Shown: positions 10,648-22,556 of the stretch, in pieces
Layout of the letters: the number at the start of each line of letters is the position of its first letter
Numbering within the stretch: the stretch's first letter is position 1
NCBI GenBank assembly: GCA_026122225.1
Contig: JANEZZ010001570.1
Span: 6,386,501 to 6,450,500, forward strand
From: Heloderma charlesbogerti
Taxonomy: Eukaryota > Chordata > Lepidosauria > Squamata > Helodermatidae
Direction: 5' to 3'
Length of the DNA: 64,000 nt
Position numbers and translations under genes: made by a program
Notes under the pieces: generated by a model
Told to the model about the DNA's origin: nothing
Databases searched by the model: none
What the model saw: the letters and a program-made list of their open reading frames with translations, nothing else

Positions 10648-12749
10648 TATACAAATTAACCAAAAGTTTGCTTCCTTTGCATAATTTATTCTGCTTTGGA
10701 TAGTCATGGAAAGAGGCAATAAGCTCTGTAGGCCATCAAGGCCCTGACCGCCAGCTTCTAGGTGAGTGTGGGATAGCCCATTGTGTCCCACCCAGAAATC
10801 CCAAACAGCTGGCTCCTGATCAACCATCTCTAGATGTATGTGCCACAAATCTACACAATGGCCAACAGCAGGAATGTCAATAGATTTCCCCACCTGTCCA
10901 CCCTCTTGAAGAACAAAATACAATGTGCAGCTTCTTCCACACCACAACTGACTCTCCCAAAGGACCCATTACATCATATGTGGCATACAGGCATGCACAT
11001 AACCAGATTCTTATATCCCAAAAACGTCTTTAATGATCTGACTAGCAATTTCCACTGCTAAAAATCTGACTAGCAATTTCCACTGCTATCTAAAATTTGT
11101 ACAATATTCCATCTATAAACAGCTTCACTTTTGTGCTCCACAATTCATATATACATTGGTTCTATTTAGCCAACAGTGAAACACTTTCAGAATAATTTTC
11201 TTCCTATTCCATACAAGTCCTTTCATTGTATCGCAACCAAGCCTTCATTACTGCCAAGACTACTTTAAATGAAAACAAATCTAATTATGTTGTAGTGCAC
11301 TCTATTATATTAAATTCTGAACAGCTTATCACCTACCCATAAAAACCCCGTCTAATGTCTAAATTTGTAGCCTCATTTTTCAGAACTACCACATCACTAT
11401 CAGTTTCCTTTAATGTCAGTTGAAACTGCTTATCATTGTACATAGTTTTAAAAGAGCTAATTATGCAAATATGCATGTTTGCCATGCTTTAATTATTAAT
11501 TAACTACCACCTTTTAACACAAACTAGTTAAATTTAGGCAAATGAGTTTAGTTCCAAGCTTCCACCTACCATGTGCTTTTACAGTTCTGAGGGATGTTCA
11601 ACACACACCTAATGACTTATAGAGGGAAGTATGAACTTGGTCTGTTGAAAAGTAATGTGTCCAAGATGAGGCAAATGATCATTTATGATTGGTTTGGAAA
11701 ATAGTATGATCCAAGGTGATAACAAAATGATGATGCTCAAATGAAAGGGGAAGCCAGAGGGGGCCTGACCTCCTTGGCTACTCTTTTTAGAAAGCTACAG
11801 TAGGGGACAAGACCTGCTTAAAAGTGGGAGGGCAGGACTGTGGATTTCATTAGGGGGGCCCTAACTGACCCCCATAATTTGGACACTGAAAATGATACAA
11901 AAACACTGATGGCTAAATTCACACATGTAAGTCACCACTTGAGGTAGCAGGCCTCAAGTGATGAATATTATTTCATCTCAAGATTAACTAGGAATGGTTT
12001 TCCTATTTTAAGTTTCTGTACTTCCTATATCTGCTGTTGGTTTGGGCACTCTGTGTTTACTTAATTCTGCGAATACAGCAGAAGTTACACCAGCCATATA
12101 AATATGACAAAAATCTATACACAACCTATTTTTCAAGTTATAATAGCAATCCCTACAATTAACTAAAATGTTTTATATAAATATGCTTGACATTCTGCTT
12201 TATATTCCTCATAATTAAAGTCTACCAGCTCTGGGGACACACTCATGTCAAGTTAATTCCTCTGCATTCTGGTCCCCCTTCGCTCAGCTTCTCTGCCTTA
12301 TGGGTCCCTTCCCCACTTGGCTCTACAGAGCTCTGCCACGTTATTCATCAGTATCTAAGCCTCTCTAGTTCCCTCTCCCAGCAGCAGCATACAGACCATC
12401 CTCTCCCTGGGCCTCAATATGGCAAACATCCCCTAACCAAATGCCATTTTCCACTTCCCTTCCAGCAACTACACTGTTGATATTACAGGCAATATTTGTA
12501 TGACTCACTTTTCCCTTTCAGCGGTTGTGAGTACTTGTTCCGTGCCATGCCACCACAGCAGCTAAGCCAGTGGGTTGAGGGGAGGTTAGTGATGGAAGCA
12601 GGCAACAGCTTATATATTTTACTTCCCTTTTCGATACAGGCATCCCAAAATCATGTATGCAAAGACCAATGATTTTGCATATAGGTTGTAAGCAATATGC
12701 ATATCTCACCAATCTTTAAGGTATGAGGGGGAAAAGATAAATAGTTTCC
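10648..12749. other. Long repeat-poor AT-rich stretch
   Basis: About 2 kb with no recognised mobile element except a 28 bp-period duplication at 11036-11088. Around 11460-11540 there is an octamer-type ATGCAAAT site next to TTAATTATTAATTAA. No coding exon is supported. It could be a conserved non-coding element, but that needs alignment. Confidence 0.5.
11036..11088. repeat. Two-copy tandem duplication, period 28 bp
   Basis: The block CTGACTAGCAATTTCCACTG occurs twice in direct orientation with a spacing of 28 bases. Confidence 0.9.
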
Positions 12750-12945
12750 CATATGAAGCCGCCTTACACCAAGCCACATTTCAGTGCCATGTAGCCGGTA
12801 TTAACTACTATAACTGGCAGCAGCCACCCATTATTTCAGGCAGAGCTCCTTCCCAGTCATGTTACTGAGGAAGCCAGGAATCATGCTGGCAGCTTATGCC
12901 TGCACAGGTATGTGCTCTGAACTATCAACCCCGATACGCACGTGG
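12750..12945 (-). mobile_element. Degenerate tRNA-derived SINE, antisense
   Basis: The plus strand reads GAAGCCGCCTTACACC, later ACTGGCAGCAGCC, then TCAGGCAGAGCTCCTTCCCAG. This is the antisense of the common squamate tRNA-derived SINE seen in sense at 59508-59704. The copy is diverged and its tRNA-like head is not clear. Confidence 0.65.
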
Positions 12946-14042
12946 GGACACGCACACAGTACTAGAGCTCCATATTCATAGACTAGGCGCTGCTGTTTAT
13001 GACAAAGTGTAATTTCATGCCTTCAGGTGCTATAACAAAAATAATAATCTGATGATTTTCATTTCTGTTAAGATCACTAGAATGTTACAGCTATTGGAAC
13101 AGAAGGTGCTACGTGTCTACCTCCCCCAGTAAGGATCCAAGCTGAACAGAGAAATAAAATGAACAGGATGTGCAGTTTAACAGATTGCACACATGGACAA
13201 CAGACAGCATACTCCCTCGGCTGCTATCTCAAAGGAGACAGGAGTTACTTATTCCCACCCACATTTTCCTTTCCCTAGTGAGTGTGAAAGGCTGGACGAA
13301 TAAGCAAAAATGGGTTACTACCATAGTATCACAAGCTTGTATTTCTTACAAAAATCAGAAACAAAGGACACTTTATAGCCCCATTCTACTAATTGTAGTA
13401 GTATATACAATTTCATTTAGAATGTACAAACTGCTAAGACAGCAGATTACAAAGTGTCCCTGCATGTCCCACAGTGTTACACCAAGGTTGCAGGCAGATC
13501 TTCCAGCAGGATCAGGGTGACAAATGTGAATCTGATCATTCCAGATGGCTGAGTTTTGTATCTTTACAGCAATTCTTCTGCAAAAGAACAACCCACTGAT
13601 TTTCCTGGCACTTCAATTAAAGTTCCTGAAGTGCATCTACTGACCAGCATCTCTCACAAGAAAGTGAAGTCTTCTTTCCCCTTCTACAGTAACTCTTTAG
13701 ACTGCAGATGACATTTCACTCCTGGGCTAAACCCAGACAGCTGTAACGTCACGTGCTTTCTCTTCAGTCTAAAAGGCTCAGTCAGGTGTTGAATGACACA
13801 TGTGGAGGGGCCTGACCGGAGGTCACACTTATTGGCCCTACACTTGACCTCTACAGGTTCAAGGATCCTGTGTACAGTGCACAAAGCTTATACAAGTGCT
13901 CCTCCTGTATGTGCAAACTGGGGCCCTAGAAAGGGGGCAGGTTCCTGATTGTGCACACAGTTGCCTATATGCATTTACATACGTGTGTGTGTATGTGGGA
14001 CATGTGGGACACATCCCAGGGCATGGTTTGAAGGCACATGAG
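12946..14042. other. Non-coding stretch, nothing recognised
   Basis: No supported exon or named repeat. A short GTGTGTGTATGTGG patch lies near 13985. Confidence 0.5.
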
Positions 14043-14190
14043 GCAGCCACCTTGCTGAAGCTAAGCAGGTTTGGGTCTGGTCAGTGCTTGGAGGGGAGAC
14101 CACCTGGGAATCACATTTTTGTAGAGTTCCACGATGGAAGGAAGGTGGGATATAAATGTAATTAATAATAAATTAATAAATAAATAAATA
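14043..14190 (+). mobile_element. 5S-rRNA-derived SINE
   Basis: From about 14053 to 14110 the sequence follows the 3' half of vertebrate 5S rRNA: GAAGCTAAGCAGG, then CAGTGCTTGGAGGGGAGACC and ACCTGGGAA. The body then changes to GGAAGGTGGGATATAAATG, followed by a TAAATAAATA tail, the L2-type 3' end used by many reptile SINEs. 5S-derived promoters define the SINE3 class. The 5' part of the 5S region is degenerate or truncated, so this is a relic SINE and not a 5S rRNA gene. Confidence 0.8.
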
Positions 14191-14276
14191 TGTGTACAGA
14201 GCCTAGACAGGACCTTTGAACTCAGTGGTGGGCCCAGCAGGTGGGGTTTGTAGTCCAAGAGATCTAGAAGTCACCA

Positions 14277-15085
14277 GGGGCCCATCTACACCCAGCTCTT
14301 ACTGGGTCCGAGTCAAGGTCCCTCACGATAGACGACACAGTCACAACTTTGCAGCTATCCGTGGTTTTCGCCCGGAAAATGTGGAGTTCCAAGTAGTCAT
14401 TTCGCTGCGATGTTTTTCGTTTGCTAAGGGTTCCCCCGCGTTTGTGAGCCATCTGTTCCTTCCCCAAACTGACTCTGAATTTTGCAGTGGGCGTGTTGTA
14501 GGCATGCGTAGTGCCTGTGTCACTCCTGTGATGCCCCTTTATTCCCCCCATCCCTTCACAGGTGCACAGTTACAGAAGCACAGAGGGGCGTTTTCATCTA
14601 ATCAATCACACTTTTGCAGCTTCATATCTTCGCAATGGTTGCACTTGGACTCAGTGCCCAAGGGCCAGGGAGGTGGGGGGGTGAGGACCAACATTGATCC
14701 AGCCACCATTTTGGAGTGACAGCTAGGCACACAGAGCTCATGCCTTGTGAGTGCAAACCATCACGAGAGTCTCAGGCTAGGAACTGACAAACTGATGGTG
14801 CAGCAATGAAGGAGCACAAAACACCCACTTTTTACCTAAAAAGGGACAGAAAGACACAGCAGAGCCTCTCAAATACAAAACAGCCACTGAAGTGTCGCAC
14901 CCCCACACTCATGGGACAGCAGAGTGCGCATTTCAGTATAATAGCAAAAAAAAGGGCACGTTGAATCTGTTGTGGAAGCGCGCAATACATCACGAGTGTA
15001 TCGCAGGGCTTGCTGATTCGAAGCCTCATTGCTGCACAGTTGCGACGGGGTGGGGGTCAATGCTGTGCCATATAGATGGGAGCCA
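14277..15085. mobile_element. Possible DNA element with GGGGCCCATCTAC ends
   Basis: The left boundary reads GGGGCCCATCTACACCC, a terminus I associate with a short-element family common in squamates. About 800 bp to the right, TATAGATGGGAGCC approximates the inverted end. The interior has more CpG than its surroundings (for example CGATAGACGACAC and GGTTTTCGCCCGG) and no domain-bearing frame. The right end is degenerate and no target duplication is obvious, so the pairing of the two ends is tentative. Confidence 0.4.
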
Positions 15086-15999
15086 GGTTGCAGAAGACTG
15101 GACTAAAGGATTATGGGAACACCACAATCCCGATTCTGGCCATGTTCTCACCTGTCCAGTTGCATAGGGAAAGAGATGAAAGACTAAAGATCCAGATCCA
15201 CACAGTGTGAAAGAAAAGGCATATGTACACTCCTTCTCAATACGCTTAAGCCAATTAAAGGCTCTCATAAGCTCGTAAGACTCTCGTAAGGTAAACTGTG
15301 GGCATAGATGCACATATGCACAGACCCCTAGATTTCTAGGTAAACAACAAGAATAAAGGTGGCAGGTTAAGAAGGTAATTTGACATGAACTGAAAGGAAA
15401 TAACTTCCATGTCATTATTAACAATACAGAACAGTTTTTACCATCCAGCTGCATACCATATCCAATAAGTGTCCTCCAAAAGGAATGGCTTATTCACACA
15501 GCACTCTTACTACTACAGTGAGAAGAATGTGGCAAATTTCTCATGACTGGAGGCAGGAGATGGGAGAAACCACAGTATTCTAGCTGCGTATTATCATGCA
15601 AACACTGCACTTTTTAGAGGTGCTCTAAATAGATGACACAGGATACCTGTGGATAGATCTCCCACATTTTCAAATATGTGAAATAGCAGCCACTGGGGGT
15701 TCAGGACCATGGAACTGGGGAAAGGAGGGCAATCTTCCCTAACACACCACTTTCTTGATCTGGATTTCCCTCCCCTGGGCTTCTATTAATCTTTCAAACA
15801 AAAAAATATATGGGAGATCCTATGCACAGGTATCCCACAGCACATCCGGTTTGGCCCTAAAAAGTGCAATGTTTGGTCCTTAGAGTCTAATGAATGAGTC
15901 AGAACCATGGCAAAATGTAAACATTAATGAAAATGTAATGGTGCAAGATTACTAAAGAGAGCAGATGTTCAGGGATGAAGCATAAGGACTCATTGACGC
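15086..15999. other. Non-coding stretch, nothing recognised
   Basis: No gene or named repeat is supported here. Confidence 0.5.
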
Positions 16000-16108
16000 T
16001 GTCTTTCTCCCAACCTGGCACCTTCAAGATGTGCTGGAGTACAACTTAGGGATGATGGAAGTTGTAGTCCAACACATCTGGAGGGCTCCAGGTTGGGGAA
16101 GTCTGTTC
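16000..16108. mobile_element. Short hAT-like MITE, diverged copy
   Basis: This carries CCCAACCTGGCACCTTCAAG on the left and the inverted CTGGAGGGCTCCAGGTTGGG on the right, around a palindromic centre containing GATGGAAGTTGTAGTCC. It belongs to the family at 7248, 42934, 49225 and 57336. It is shorter and more diverged, and has no clear target duplication. Confidence 0.75.
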
Positions 16109-18404
16109 TAGCTAATTGAAGCTATCTTCCAATAGTGGAGGGTGAAGGAGAAATCGTGACCATGGTCCTTTATCCTCCAGCACATAAAGTTGCAACAAGC
16201 AGCTATGGGCAAATTGACACATGATTATACAAAACTCGATCACTTTTCTCGCATATCATTTTCAGTGCCCATGTCAACTGCTTATTCTGGGAAAAAAGTA
16301 TTGAATTTTGAAGCAATATAGAAGTTTTGTCTGTCACATTGGACCTGTGATAACATGTAAGTGATCTTTGATGTTGAGGCATCAAATAAGGAACTGCTTG
16401 CTATTTGCATTTCAAGGGAGGCCCCCATTGGCCCCTTGAAATGCAAACAGCAGCTTCAAAGAGGTGATCTTTGTCAGGTCTGTAGCAGGGAGATAAACTT
16501 TCCCTCCCCATTCCTCACAGTCCCAAGGCTGCTATCTACATAACAAAAACAGTGTACATTAACTGCATTCACACAATTGTCACATCTAGCTAGGACCTAA
16601 GAGTCAACATTATGAAGTACTATATTGCCTTTCCATGATTGCATCTCCATCACTACAGTGGCAGCATGCTTGTAAGAATGCGAAGCCAAAGCAGCACCAG
16701 AGGAAAATGTAATTTCCTGGTGACACTACTCACAAATTCAGCTGAACCTACATTAGGGATATGAAGGAGGATATGATTGGAAAAGGAGATAGTTAAAGAC
16801 CTCTGGAGGTGATGGGGACAGACGGGGGCAACAGTGAGAAGTTTATGCACAGAGTTAGTGTACACATGTTGTGTCCAACTTCATATTCTGGATTGGACCA
16901 GTTAACCACTTGTTTTTATAAGCACTTTGCCCTTTTCCTTGGTCCTGTTAATCTCATAGGGAAATGAATGCTTAAAGTTCACAAGGCACATTGCAATTGC
17001 AGGTTCTCCACCCAACCATCCAACTGAACCCATATGAACATTTTACAATCCCTCCCAGTGTTAAATTTACTGTATTATCCACCAGCATGCTAAGCTTCAG
17101 CTGTAGCAAAGAGGATTACTTTTAGGTCTCTCAAATGTTGCTGCTTTTAATTACAATTTGAGCTCCCATCCTAAACAAACTTGGAGCAACAGAATCAGAG
17201 TCACAGCCTCTCATCATCAATAAAGTTAGACACCAATATTAGTACACACAGGTTTTCGTTTGAAATAGACATCGGTATTTAATTATAAAAAGAAACCATA
17301 TATGATTTAGTATCCTTTATTCTTACAGTTTGCAAAGGAAGCACCATCCCTGTGATGCATTTTAAAATATGAAGATTCCAGGCAGCAAGAGGTGATGCAT
17401 ACTAGTTAGAAAGTTAAGTCTTATGGGTTTTGATTTGATCTAAGCAATTCATTACTACTGTATAATGGCAGTTATTTTTAGCATTAATGAAGAGGGTAAA
17501 ATAATCTGGACTCTTCCAATCTTTGAACAGCTGGTTGTCTATTTAATATTGCCTATTCATTCTCTTCCAGACAACTTGTATTTAAAAAAATGTCTGGATG
17601 TAACTGAGCAACTGAATAACCACTACCACTTTTTAAACACTTGCTTAGCATCATTCATGTGCTACATGGTATGTTGTACATGAAAGTGCACTTCTAAGAA
17701 AGACTGGCAGAAGAAAGGTGATGAGAGAAGAATGGATAGGTATTTCCTTTTAACTCTTATAATAGCCAGGATACAGTCAAATAAAAAGGAGAGGCTAGCA
17801 TGGTCCAAGAAATACTTTCCAAAAGTCAGTATTGAGGAGGATATTACAGAACAACAGCAGGACTTGTGTGCCCTATATAATCCAAGAGTCTGGGTCAGTG
17901 CAGAGTTGTCTAAAAGGGCATCATTAATTCTTGGGGTTGGTTTGTGGAGGCATCTTTAAACATCTTGATTGGTGCTCAAGAGTCAATGTGAAAGCAGCAT
18001 CCGAGCAGATATGACATGGGGCGTGTTTCCATGCTGTCGGCTTCACTTTGTTTGCAGCTCTGTTGCGATGTTTCCCCAACCACATCTTCTCCATTTCCTG
18101 TTTCCACAGCCCTTAAAGACCCATCTTATCGTCGCTGTAGCCTGGGGCTCTGTGCTGTTTCCACTGAGCTCTAATGGAATTAATTTCTTGATGGCTGGGT
18201 GGAGTCTGAGTGGAGTCTGGGTTGGGTCTGATTACCTCATCAGTGTTCCCACCTCCTCAGCTGTGTTTCCGGGACAATGGCAGGAGAAGCTAGTGGAGGA
18301 GTACTGGATTTTTAAAAAGGAATCAGTTTTGCTGTGAAGAGAGGCTTCCCCCCTCTCTCCCCCTTTTCTCCTTTCCCCTGAAAGTCCAGATGCACCTGCA
18401 TTTC
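16109..18404. other. Non-coding stretch, mostly unassigned
   Basis: No supported exon. The segment 18010-18400 has higher GC and pyrimidine-rich runs, and may be part of an unnamed repeat that continues into the tandem array at 18405. Confidence 0.5.
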
Positions 18405-19345
18405 AGGAGCAAGCCTCAGTGAGCACAGTGGAAGTTACTTCCGAGTAGACACATATATCCTTGTGCTGGGGAAGTTGGGGTAAACACAAAGAGGGATACC
18501 AGTCCCCATTTTAACCCAGACGACCTCATTGACAACAATAGGAGTTACTTCTGATGAGACAGTAATGGGTTTGTGGTGGGAAAGAGAGCAGTAAACACAA
18601 AGACAGAAGCCAGCCCCTGTTGTAACCCACAGGATATCTATAAGGAAGCTGTGAAGTACTTTCTTCCTAAGGCAATTATTCAGAGCCTTGAGATCCTACT
18701 TGGTAGCTTAATTGCACTTAACGAATTGGGCTTAAAAGTGTGCCATTTTAATTGAGAGGAATCTCTGTAAGTTCTGATGTGGGCATTCAAAGGCAAGCCT
18801 CATTAAGCACAATGGGAGTTAATTCTGAGAAGACAGTAATGGGTTTGTGGTGGGGAAGAGAGTGGTTAACACAAAGACGGAACCCATTGCCCATTGTAAC
18901 CCGCAGGATAGCTATAACGAAGCTGTGAAGTACTTTCTTCCTAAGTCAATTCATTGGAGCCTCTAGATCCTGCTTGATCACTTAATCGCACTTAAGGAAT
19001 TGCACCTCAAAGTGTGCCATTTCAATTGAGGGGAAATCTCTCTAAGTTCTGATGTGGGCATTCAAAGGCAAGCCTCATCAGCCTGAGGAGACACTAATGG
19101 GTTTGTTGTGGAAAAGAGACTGAAACCAGCCCCCATTTTAATGCAGAGGATCTCTATATGGAAGCTGTGAAGGAGTTACATCCTAAGGCAATGAACCAGA
19201 GCCTCAACATCCTGCTTAATTGCATTTAAATAATTGGGCTTTGATATGTTCTGTGTCAATTGAGGGGCTTCTCTGTTATTTCTGAGGTCACTGAGAGGGC
19301 AAGCCTCATTCAACACAATGGGAAAAAACACTCCTTGACTGGGGT
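18405..19345. repeat. Diverged tandem array, unit about 235-275 bp
   Basis: The marker GCAAGCCTCA starts units near 18411, 18793, 19068 and 19300. GACAGTAATGGGTTTGTGG recurs near 18558 and 18832, with a mutated form near 19090. GTGCCATTTTAATTGAG recurs near 18738, with changed forms near 19012 and 19246. The markers come in the same order in each unit, at spacings of roughly 235-275 bases, giving about 3.5 diverged units. Units differ by small deletions. Part of the unit (GGGAGTTACTTCTGA) resembles one arm of the dispersed hairpin repeat in this window. There is no coding capacity. Confidence 0.8.
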
Positions 19346-22300
19346 CACAGGCTGTGTTCTGGTGCTTATTTTCAATGATGTTTTAAAAGTTGGTCCCTCG
19401 GCATCCTGCTCCAAAATGGCGATGAAACATCCGGAAAACAGGGAGGGAAAGGGTTGGGTCACTGAGGTCAGAGCAACACACGCACAAAGGCTGGGCTACA
19501 TGCCCCATGGGCAGGACTATGATACAGAACCCAGTGCAGTTGTGGAAACAGGTAAGTAATGGAGCTGAAGTAAGCTAGAAAAGTCAGACTATAAACAGCC
19601 TCAGAAGAAGCGGTTTTTCAGCATTAAAATGCGGGGCTGGTGCTGAATGGCCACAATGTCATGGAAACACAGAAACCTCACTGCACAGCCAGGCTGGAGT
19701 AAATTGCTGGTGGAAGCACAGCCATGGTCTCCATGGTAGAATGCTGTTCTTTTAAGCTGACTAGAATGAACTAAACATTCTGATAAATGTTTACTTCTTT
19801 TTAGACAACTAAATGCTGTTGCCATGAGAAAAAATGGGTGGGAAGATTTACAGTGCAATCCTCTACAAGTCTACTTGGAAATAAGTCCCACTAAGTTCAA
19901 ACTAGGTTTTAAGGAACATAACTTACATTGTTGGAATACTTGTAATATTCATCTCACCAATCTAAGAGTATTTGCTTGTATGAATTAGGACTGCTACACT
20001 ATTGAAATATTTATTTCCCCCCCTCCTACTAAAAATAAAAAAAACAGAAGTGGCTCATGAAACAAAGAGGGGGAAAGGTCTACCACTGGAAATCCTGAAG
20101 GGAACTTTCTGTGAGTTACCTATTTTTCATTTATGTCTTTTAAGCATCTTACAATTTCTTTGTAGTGAGAGTTTAAAAGACACACAGCACTCAGCAAACA
20201 CCTGGAATTTGAGCTGAACAAAAATTATTGTACTGCATCTTGAAAGAATGAAGCAGTTATTCAAATATTTTTTACAGTTTAGAAGTAGGGGATTTAAAAC
20301 TGATACCTCCAACGTTTAACAGCTGCTGTAAAAGACCCCACCTCCTTTCATTCCTTCTCTCCCCATTTTCTTCCTAACAGCTGCTTTTCCCCCCTTTTCT
20401 CTCTTCAGCTATCGAACTTGGGGGTAGGAAGTGTGGGGATGCCAACACACAAAGCAGCACTTGTTAAAAACTGAATATATCCAGGCAAATTGCCAAATTT
20501 AATTCCAAAGATCCTGTCAGTTTCTCAGAGCTAGAACAGAATATAGCAATGCTGTATCTGTTTCTAGAACAGAGTGCCTCCTAATCATCCTATACAAGGA
20601 AAATATAAATTCCATCCCAGAAAGCAACATCTTTAGTAACTGAATACAAGATGACAAGGGAAAATGAATTAACCTCAGCTGTTTCACAAACGCAGTAAGC
20701 ACATAAAATAGTACCACTTTACAAGATGATGAATAGGGATGCACTTATTTGCTTTAGACATGGGATCATGGCTTAAAAAGTGAAAATTATTAGTTATTTA
20801 AATATATTTGCCAGAATTATATCACCATGATGTCCTCTTTTTGAATTTAACCCACTTAACATTTTGATTTATTTCTTGAATTTCCTTGGCATAGTATGAG
20901 TAGTGTAGATGAGCAGTGTGTGTATACACATGTACACAGATCCACACATCATGATAAGTTTTCCAAATAATTTATGGCTTTAGCACGAGATGTTCACTCT
21001 TACCAGCTACTCATGAGAGGTAATATTCTATCAGTATTACCCTGATCCTAAACACACATCTACCTGGAAATAAAGAACAGTTTGTGCAATCACTTTTGGT
21101 ACAGTAAATCTTCTGTCTGCCTGGATCAGACTTGTGGGCTGACTGGCTTGGTGAACTTGTCCTAACCCATGAGTAAGAGCTGCCCACAAATTCCCATGAT
21201 GTGGAAAAATCAGCACAGCTCATCACTGGTTGTCAGCACTGGCAGCTGAGCACCTTGACAGCTGAAGGCACAAGTCTCAGCAAGATTGGCAGACAGCTGG
21301 GACAGATCCACAGAAGGATCACTGCAGAGGCAGTTGCAAAGCAAGGTCTAAGATGAGAGGTCTGAGCAGAAGATGGCTAGAAAAAAATGCACAGAAGCTG
21401 AGGGTAGGTGGATGGGCAGGGGGATTAGAGGAGAACCAGGCAGACACACCGAGAACAAGACTACAGAGTGTCTAGCTGTTACACAGGAAAAGGCCTAGGC
21501 CTGACCAGGTATGCAGACCCAGGAGGGTGCAGTGGGAGAGAGGACATTCTGGGAGGACATTCCCTGTCCCTTTCTTCTTCCACTCTGGAGCCTTCAGTGG
21601 ATCACCACAAGTGGCACTGCCACGAAGACCACGAGGCTCATGGTTTAGCCTCTTGCTGATTCTAGCACCAGCTCATCAGCATGATCTTCTCCCAGCAAAT
21701 AACTGAAGACAGCCTCTGAGCTTATTTCCAGAGTTCAGTCTAGGCAAACAAGGAAAACTGCCTGGATCCAGAAACAAGCTTAAAACGCAGTCATGTGACT
21801 TGTGTCTAAACTTATGTTTGTGTCTCATCTGAGTTTTGCTGCCCGGTGTTCTGCTCACACATCTCTAGTTCGAAGGCCCAAACCATGTGCCCGATACCCA
21901 CCAACAACATCTTATACATACACTGGAGATGACCAGCAGGGGAAAACATTTTCATCTCCCACCCCATGGATCAGGGCAATTTGTGTACAACTGAAATCCA
22001 GACATTTTGCCTGGAGATATGAATGTCTCAAAATCTCTTCTTTGATTAAAATGATGCAGAGTGACACCCAAAGTAGAACGACACCCCCTCACTGCACTCA
22101 AACCTATTTAAAAAGCAGCCCACTGACCACACATTTTCTTTGAACCATTACACATTAAAAAAAAACCCAGAACTCAACATTAAATCTACAGATGGGAGGG
22201 CCAGCATCTAGATCATCTTGGAGGAAAAAAACCAATGCTAAGTTTTTGAGATGTTCACAGAGCAATTTGCACTCTAATTCAAATGTTTTCATGCTGTGCT

Positions 22301-22556
22301 GCAGGTAACCCTGGAGTTCAGAGACAAGCTCCCCTGAAAGACAGGGGAGCTTCTCCCTGTACCACTAGCATATTGTTGGGTGCATTTGGGGCTGCACTCA
22401 GCTCATGCAGGCAACAGTGATCTGCATGAAGTAGGCACCCTAAAAATATCCCCAGAATCATTCACAATATGCAAGATGTCGCACATCAGACAAGCCAGCA
22501 TAGAATAGGTCTCAGTTTGAATGTCATTGCTCTCTAGTTAAAACAGAAGTCTAAGA
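19346..22556. other. Non-coding stretch with one partial hairpin repeat
   Basis: No supported gene. A perfect-looking splice-donor string CAGGTAAGTA lies near 19548, but no exon leads up to it. A partial copy of the dispersed hairpin repeat (TGCAATCCTCTACAAG onward) lies at about 19853-19903. The rest is unassigned. Confidence 0.5.

Noticed and set aside
14053..14110. Possible 5S rRNA gene
   Set aside because: Only the 3' half of 5S is present and it runs into a SINE tail, so it is a 5S-derived SINE.
14216..14719. 167-codon plus-strand frame
   Set aside because: It overlaps the GGGGCCCATCTAC-ended block and shows no known domain or conserved motif.
19540..19560. Strong splice donor CAGGTAAGTA on the plus strand
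   Set aside because: The upstream open frame lies at the edge of a decayed tandem repeat and has no protein similarity that I recognise; isolated donor strings occur by chance.
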